Part shown: positions 4,818 to 6,473 of the stretch, one piece after another | Layout of the letters: every line of letters starts with the position of its first letter | How positions within the stretch are numbered: the first letter of the stretch is position 1 | Notes under the pieces: model-generated | What the model saw: only the letters and a program-made list of their open reading frames with translations | What the model was told of the DNA's origin: nothing | The model's database searches: none | Translations under genes and position numbers: made by a program | DNA from: an uncultured Clostridia bacterium | GTDB taxonomy: Bacteria > Bacillota > Clostridia > Christensenellales > Pumilibacteraceae | DNA: 6,473 nucleotides | Reading direction: 5' to 3' | Assembly (NCBI GenBank): GCA_947588325.1 | Contig: CANPYH010000075.1 | Span: 1 to 6,473 of the forward strand

Positions 4818-5195
4818 ATGGCTGATATAGCAAAAATCGTAGAAGAAGTTGAAAGCATGAGCGTTACCGAGCTCAACGAGCTGGTAAAGGCTATCGAAGA
4901 GAAGTTCGGCGTATCCGCAGCCGCTATGGCTGTCGCCGCACCCGCAGCAGGCGGCGCTGCAGCCGCTCCCGCAGCGGAGGAAAAGACCGAGTTCGACGTC
5001 GTACTTAAAGACGCAGGTCCCAACAAGATCCCTTGCATCAAGGTCGTTCGTGAAATCACCGGTCTTGGCCTCGGCGAGGCTAAAGCCCTCGTTGACGGCG
5101 CTCCTTCCACCGTTAAGGAAGGCGTTTCCAAGGACGTCGCAAACGAACTTATCGCAAAGTTCAAGGAAGTCGGCGCTACCGCCGAAATGAAGTAA
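4818..5195 (+). CDS. rplL: 50S ribosomal protein L7/L12
   Basis: This is the flexible stalk protein, present in several copies per ribosome, that recruits and stimulates translational GTPases. The 125-aa product has an N-terminal dimerisation helix region (MADIAKIVEEVESMSVTELN), an Ala/Pro/Gly-rich hinge at about residues 35-54 (AAAMAVAAPAAGGAAAAPAA), and the C-terminal factor-binding domain EKTEFDVVLKDAGPNKIPCI then KVVREITGLGLGEAKALVDG. The Cys at residue 73 (IPCIKVV) is a small departure from the usual hydrophobic residue. AAAGGAG (4801-4807) is ten bases before the ATG. The gap to rplJ contains a small stem GCGG/CCGC (4749-4752/4759-4762). A strong terminator follows the gene, and rpoB is not next. 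Confidence 0.98.
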   Translation: MADIAKIVEEVESMSVTELNELVKAIEEKFGVSAAAMAVAAPAAGGAAAAPAAEEKTEFDVVLKDAGPNKIPCIKVVREITGLGLGEAKALVDGAPSTVKEGVSKDVANELIAKFKEVGATAEMK

Positions 5196-5217
5196 TCAAT
5201 CGTTTCGAGCAAAATCG

Positions 5218-5251
5218 AAGGGCTTCGTCAATTCGGAGCCCTTTGTTTTTT
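5218..5251 (+). terminator. intrinsic terminator after rplL
   Basis: AAGGGCTTCG (5218-5227) pairs with CGGAGCCCTT (5234-5243), ten pairs with one U-G, loop TCAATT, followed by TTGTTTTTT. It ends the ribosomal protein operon 23 bases after the rplL stop. Confidence 0.93.
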
Positions 5252-5432
5252 ATTCAACGTCTTAAAGTAATTTTATTTCGGTTAAGGATCGCCTGACGGT
5301 AAGCCGTTCGACGCCGGTTGGTGGTACGCTAATAGCGGTTAATGGCGGGCGAAATAACTAAACAATAAAATGGGGAAAGGAAAAAACGGAGGGGGGGGGA
5401 CGGTGCGGGTTAGCAAAAGGGGAAAGGGCAAC
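5252..5432. other. intergenic stretch with no gene; G-run
   Basis: No reading frame with a ribosome site is visible here. A weak stem ACGG/CCGT lies near 5295-5306, and a run of nine G occurs at 5391-5399 in purine-rich DNA. The segment separates the rplL terminator from the minus-strand terminator of the accessory block. I see nothing further in it. Confidence 0.6.
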
Positions 5433-5433
5433 G

Positions 5434-5455
5434 AAAAAACGGCTGATAGCCGTTT
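5434..5455 (-). terminator. intrinsic terminator of the minus-strand gene pair
   Basis: Read on the minus strand, AAACGGCT (5455-5448) pairs with AGCCGTTT (5444-5437) with a three-base loop, and the T-run continues to 5434. It lies 18 bases after the stop of the 61-aa gene. Confidence 0.85.
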
Positions 5456-5472
5456 CTCCGCGCCGAACCGCG

Positions 5473-5658
5473 TTAGTCGCAGTTTACGGTCTTTTTCGTC
5501 CCGGTACGCTTGGACTTAGCTTTGCCCGTAGTGGACGTCGACTTCGTCTGCGCCGCCTTGGCAGTTGCGCTGCTTCCGCTTTTAGACCGGGTTTTGCCGC
5601 AGTCCGCGGTCTTGCCGCACCTGCCGGAGGACGTTTTATTTGGCTTTGTAGTTGCCAT
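5473..5658 (-). CDS. small Lys/Ser/Thr-rich basic protein, function unknown
   Basis: The 61-aa product starts MATTKPNKTSSGRCGKTADC. It is a low-complexity chain of Lys, Ser, Thr, Ala and Gly with 12 Lys, 3 Arg and only 2 Asp, so strongly positive and probably disordered. CGKT occurs twice (residues 14-17 and 20-23), and a third Cys is at residue 60. There are no aromatic or membrane segments. The internal ATG at 5656-5658 is chosen because AAAGGAGGG lies directly before it; a longer frame opens at 5829 but overlaps the upstream gene. It follows the 91-aa gene by 73 bases and shares its terminator. Nucleic-acid binding or a cationic peptide role is possible from composition only. I do not recognise a family. 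Confidence 0.75.
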   Translation of the reverse strand: MATTKPNKTSSGRCGKTADCGKTRSKSGSSATAKAAQTKSTSTTGKAKSKRTGTKKTVNCD

Positions 5659-5703
5659 ATATGCTCCCTCCTTTGTCGGTAGTATGCGCAATAGCCGCGT
5701 TTT

Positions 5704-5736
5704 AATGAGCGATTTGATAAATATTACCCGCTCATT
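5704..5736 (-). other. inverted repeat overlapping the stop of the 91-aa gene
   Basis: AATGAGCG (5704-5711) and CGCTCATT (5729-5736) are perfect eight-base inverted repeats with a 17-base A/T-rich loop. The stop codon (5732-5734 on the minus strand) lies within one arm. No T-run follows on the minus strand. It may mark an RNA processing point or partly reduce read-through into the 61-aa gene. Confidence 0.5.
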
Positions 5737-6007
5737 CTTTGAGGAAACATTCAACGCCCAGCCGAACGCCCGTCTTAACTCCCTCGGCGTAGTGTATGGC
5801 AGAACTTTCCAGCTCCATTCGCGAAACAATGGTTTCCAGCCTGTCCAAAAGTTCCGCCTCTTTCTGCTGCAATCCCGCGTACAACGCCTCGTGCGCCTCG
5901 CAATACTCCTTTTGCAAGCGTTTATAGCCGTCGTCCGCGCTCACTTTGGCGTTAACCGTCTCGAACTTGCCGCTGATGTATAAGTCGCTGATTGCCGATG
6001 CCGACAT
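5732..6007 (-). CDS. DUF6809-like small helical protein
   Basis: This 91-aa product begins MSASAISDLYISGKFETVNA. A long helical, Glu/Lys-rich centre follows, DDGYKRLQKEYCEAHEALYA then GLQQKEAELLDRLETIVSRM (residues 25-64), likely a coiled coil. It ends YAEGVKTGVRLGVECFLKE, an F/Y..G...G.R..vE motif. I recall this layout (short N-term, paired helices, GFxLGaRLm.E end) from DUF6809 proteins of Clostridia, but could not verify it. Function is unknown. AAGGAGGT lies seven bases before the ATG. The gene is transcribed from a strong promoter at 6061-6089, divergent from the XRE gene and with an operator in its spacer, so it is probably repressed by that protein. Confidence 0.75.
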   Translation of the reverse strand: MSASAISDLYISGKFETVNAKVSADDGYKRLQKEYCEAHEALYAGLQQKEAELLDRLETIVSRMELESSAIHYAEGVKTGVRLGVECFLKE

Positions 6008-6021
6008 TTTGCACCTCCTTC

Positions 6022-6040
6022 CGAAATATCCGATATTCCG
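6022..6040 (-). promoter_or_regulatory. 19-bp dyad in the 5' leader of the 91-aa gene
   Basis: CGAAATATC-C-GATATTCCG has nine-base arms with one mismatch around c6031. It lies between the promoter and the ribosome site of the 91-aa gene. Its sequence is unlike the operator at 6066-6084, so it may bind another regulator or act as an RNA stem. Confidence 0.4.
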
Positions 6041-6060
6041 TTAAAAACATCGATAATAAT

Positions 6061-6089
6061 ATAATAAACGACAATTTGTCGTTTGTCAA
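6061..6089 (-). promoter_or_regulatory. sigma-A promoter of the 91-aa gene with operator in the spacer
   Basis: On the minus strand TTGACA (6089-6084), a 17-base spacer and TATTAT (6066-6061) form a near-consensus promoter. The spacer is filled by AAACGACAA-T-TTGTCGTTT (6066-6084), a perfect nine-base dyad. A repressor here would block RNA polymerase directly. The neighbouring XRE gene is the obvious candidate. Confidence 0.85.
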
Positions 6090-6111
6090 TACAAATGCCA
6101 TAGTTTGTAGT
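6083..6111 (+). promoter_or_regulatory. weak promoter region of the XRE gene
   Basis: TTGTCA (6083-6088), a 17-base spacer and TGTAGT (6106-6111) is the best plus-strand candidate; the -10 is poor and the alternative TTGTCG/CATAGT pair is also possible. Both overlap the operator. A second imperfect dyad, TACAAA/TTTGTA (6090-6095/6104-6109), could be a further site. A weak, overlapping promoter suits an autoregulated repressor. Confidence 0.4.
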
Positions 6112-6143
6112 AAAATAACATTAAAATATTAAGGGGAAAGATT

Positions 6144-6341
6144 ATGACGATAGGTGAAAGAATTAAGAAGTTGCGTGAGGCGCGGGGTCTCACGCAGGAC
6201 AGTCTTGCACGTAGCATAGGCGTTACGCAAGACAGTATCTCTCTTTGGGAGAGCAACAAGCGCATTCCCAACACGGCGTATGTTATAGCGTTGTGCAAGT
6301 ATTTGGGGGTGTCGGCGGACTATTTATTGGGGCTGGAGTAG
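6144..6341 (+). CDS. XRE-family (Cro/C1-type) helix-turn-helix repressor
   Basis: The 65-aa product is a single HTH_3 domain: IGERIKKLREARGLTQDSLA (residues 3-22), the recognition region GVTQDSISLWESNKRIPNT (26-44), and the closing helix YVIALCKYLGVSADYLLGLE. All five helices are present and there is no ligand-binding or protease domain, so it resembles small immunity- or Cro-type regulators of mobile elements. AGGGG (6132-6136) precedes the ATG by seven bases. It diverges from the 91-aa gene, and the 136-base gap holds the dyad operator it most likely binds. Copy C of the palindromic repeat starts two bases after its stop. Function as repressor is inferred from family and layout. Confidence 0.93.
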   Translation: MTIGERIKKLREARGLTQDSLARSIGVTQDSISLWESNKRIPNTAYVIALCKYLGVSADYLLGLE

Positions 6342-6343
6342 GG

Positions 6344-6473
6344 GAAGGCACATAGCTTCTGCGTGAGCGGCGCATAGGCGCGGTGATACGGGCGCACCGA
6401 CGTTCGCTTCTGCTCGGTCATTTACGTTTTAAGTAAACTCCCTCGCGAAGTTCCGTCTCCCGCCCGTCTGACC
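6344..6473 (+). repeat. ERIC-like palindrome, copy C (cut by window end)
   Basis: It begins GGAAGGCACATAGC as in copy A, then carries about 30 extra bases that end in a second GGCGCATAG (6369-6377), so the 5' end looks duplicated. From there it follows copies A and B: the tip GTCATTTACG..AGTAAACTCC (6417-6441) and the outer arm GGTGATACGGGCG (6382-6394), which pairs with CGCCCGTCTGACC (6461-6473) at 11 of 13 positions. Arm sequences differ from copy A but pairing is kept. The 3' end lies outside the window. Confidence 0.82.

Noticed and set aside
5391..5399. nine-G run as a phase-variable switch
   Set aside because: It lies in non-coding DNA far from any promoter box I can identify, so no switching role is supported.
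5473..5829. 118-aa version of the basic protein
   Set aside because: The longer start overlaps the 91-aa gene and lacks a ribosome site, whereas the ATG at 5658 has AAAGGAGGG directly upstream.

Overview
The window comes from a spore-forming Clostridia-type Bacillota chromosome. The evidence is a clear spoIIID, the Gram-positive gene order rpmG-secE-nusG...rplKA-rplJL, AGGAGG-type ribosome binding sites and sigma-A promoters. Coding DNA is moderately GC-rich and the intergenic DNA is AT-rich and full of repeats. The lineage cannot be named more precisely from the sequence; an uncultured gut clostridial group such as Christensenellales is only a guess.

Layout. 1-87 is the C-terminal end of a DegV-family protein. 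88-613 is non-coding and holds a palindromic 126-bp repeat (copy A), an inverted-repeat pair, a terminator-like hairpin and a possible sigma-E promoter for spoIIID (614-874). 919-2130 is the rpmG-secE-nusG operon, with a sigma-A promoter followed at once by a hairpin and T-run. 2131-2880 is a 750-bp repeat island between nusG and rplK: copy B of the 126-bp repeat, a 244-bp MITE-like element with terminal inverted repeats, and direct repeats. 2881-5195 is rplK-rplA, then an L10 leader with its own promoter and attenuator, then rplJ-rplL, closed by a strong terminator. rpoB, the usual next gene, is absent. 5252-6341 is a small accessory block: two minus-strand genes (a 91-aa DUF6809-like protein and a 61-aa Lys/Ser/Thr-rich basic protein) diverging from a plus-strand XRE-family repressor. 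A near-perfect 19-bp operator fills the promoter spacer. 6344-6473 is copy C of the 126-bp repeat, cut by the window edge.

How the genes work together. The ribosomal block supplies the L33 protein, the SecE translocase subunit, the elongation factor NusG and the L11/L1/L10/L7-L12 stalk region. The L10 leader probably lets L10-L12 control its own synthesis. The accessory block looks like a self-contained repressor switch.

Main novelty. The least ordinary signal is the dispersed 126-bp, ERIC-like imperfect palindrome. Its three copies all lie in the same orientation directly after a stop codon and keep pairing through compensatory changes. Next come the nested-hairpin MITE that splits a core operon, the promoter/hairpin arrangement before rpmG, and the compact XRE switch.
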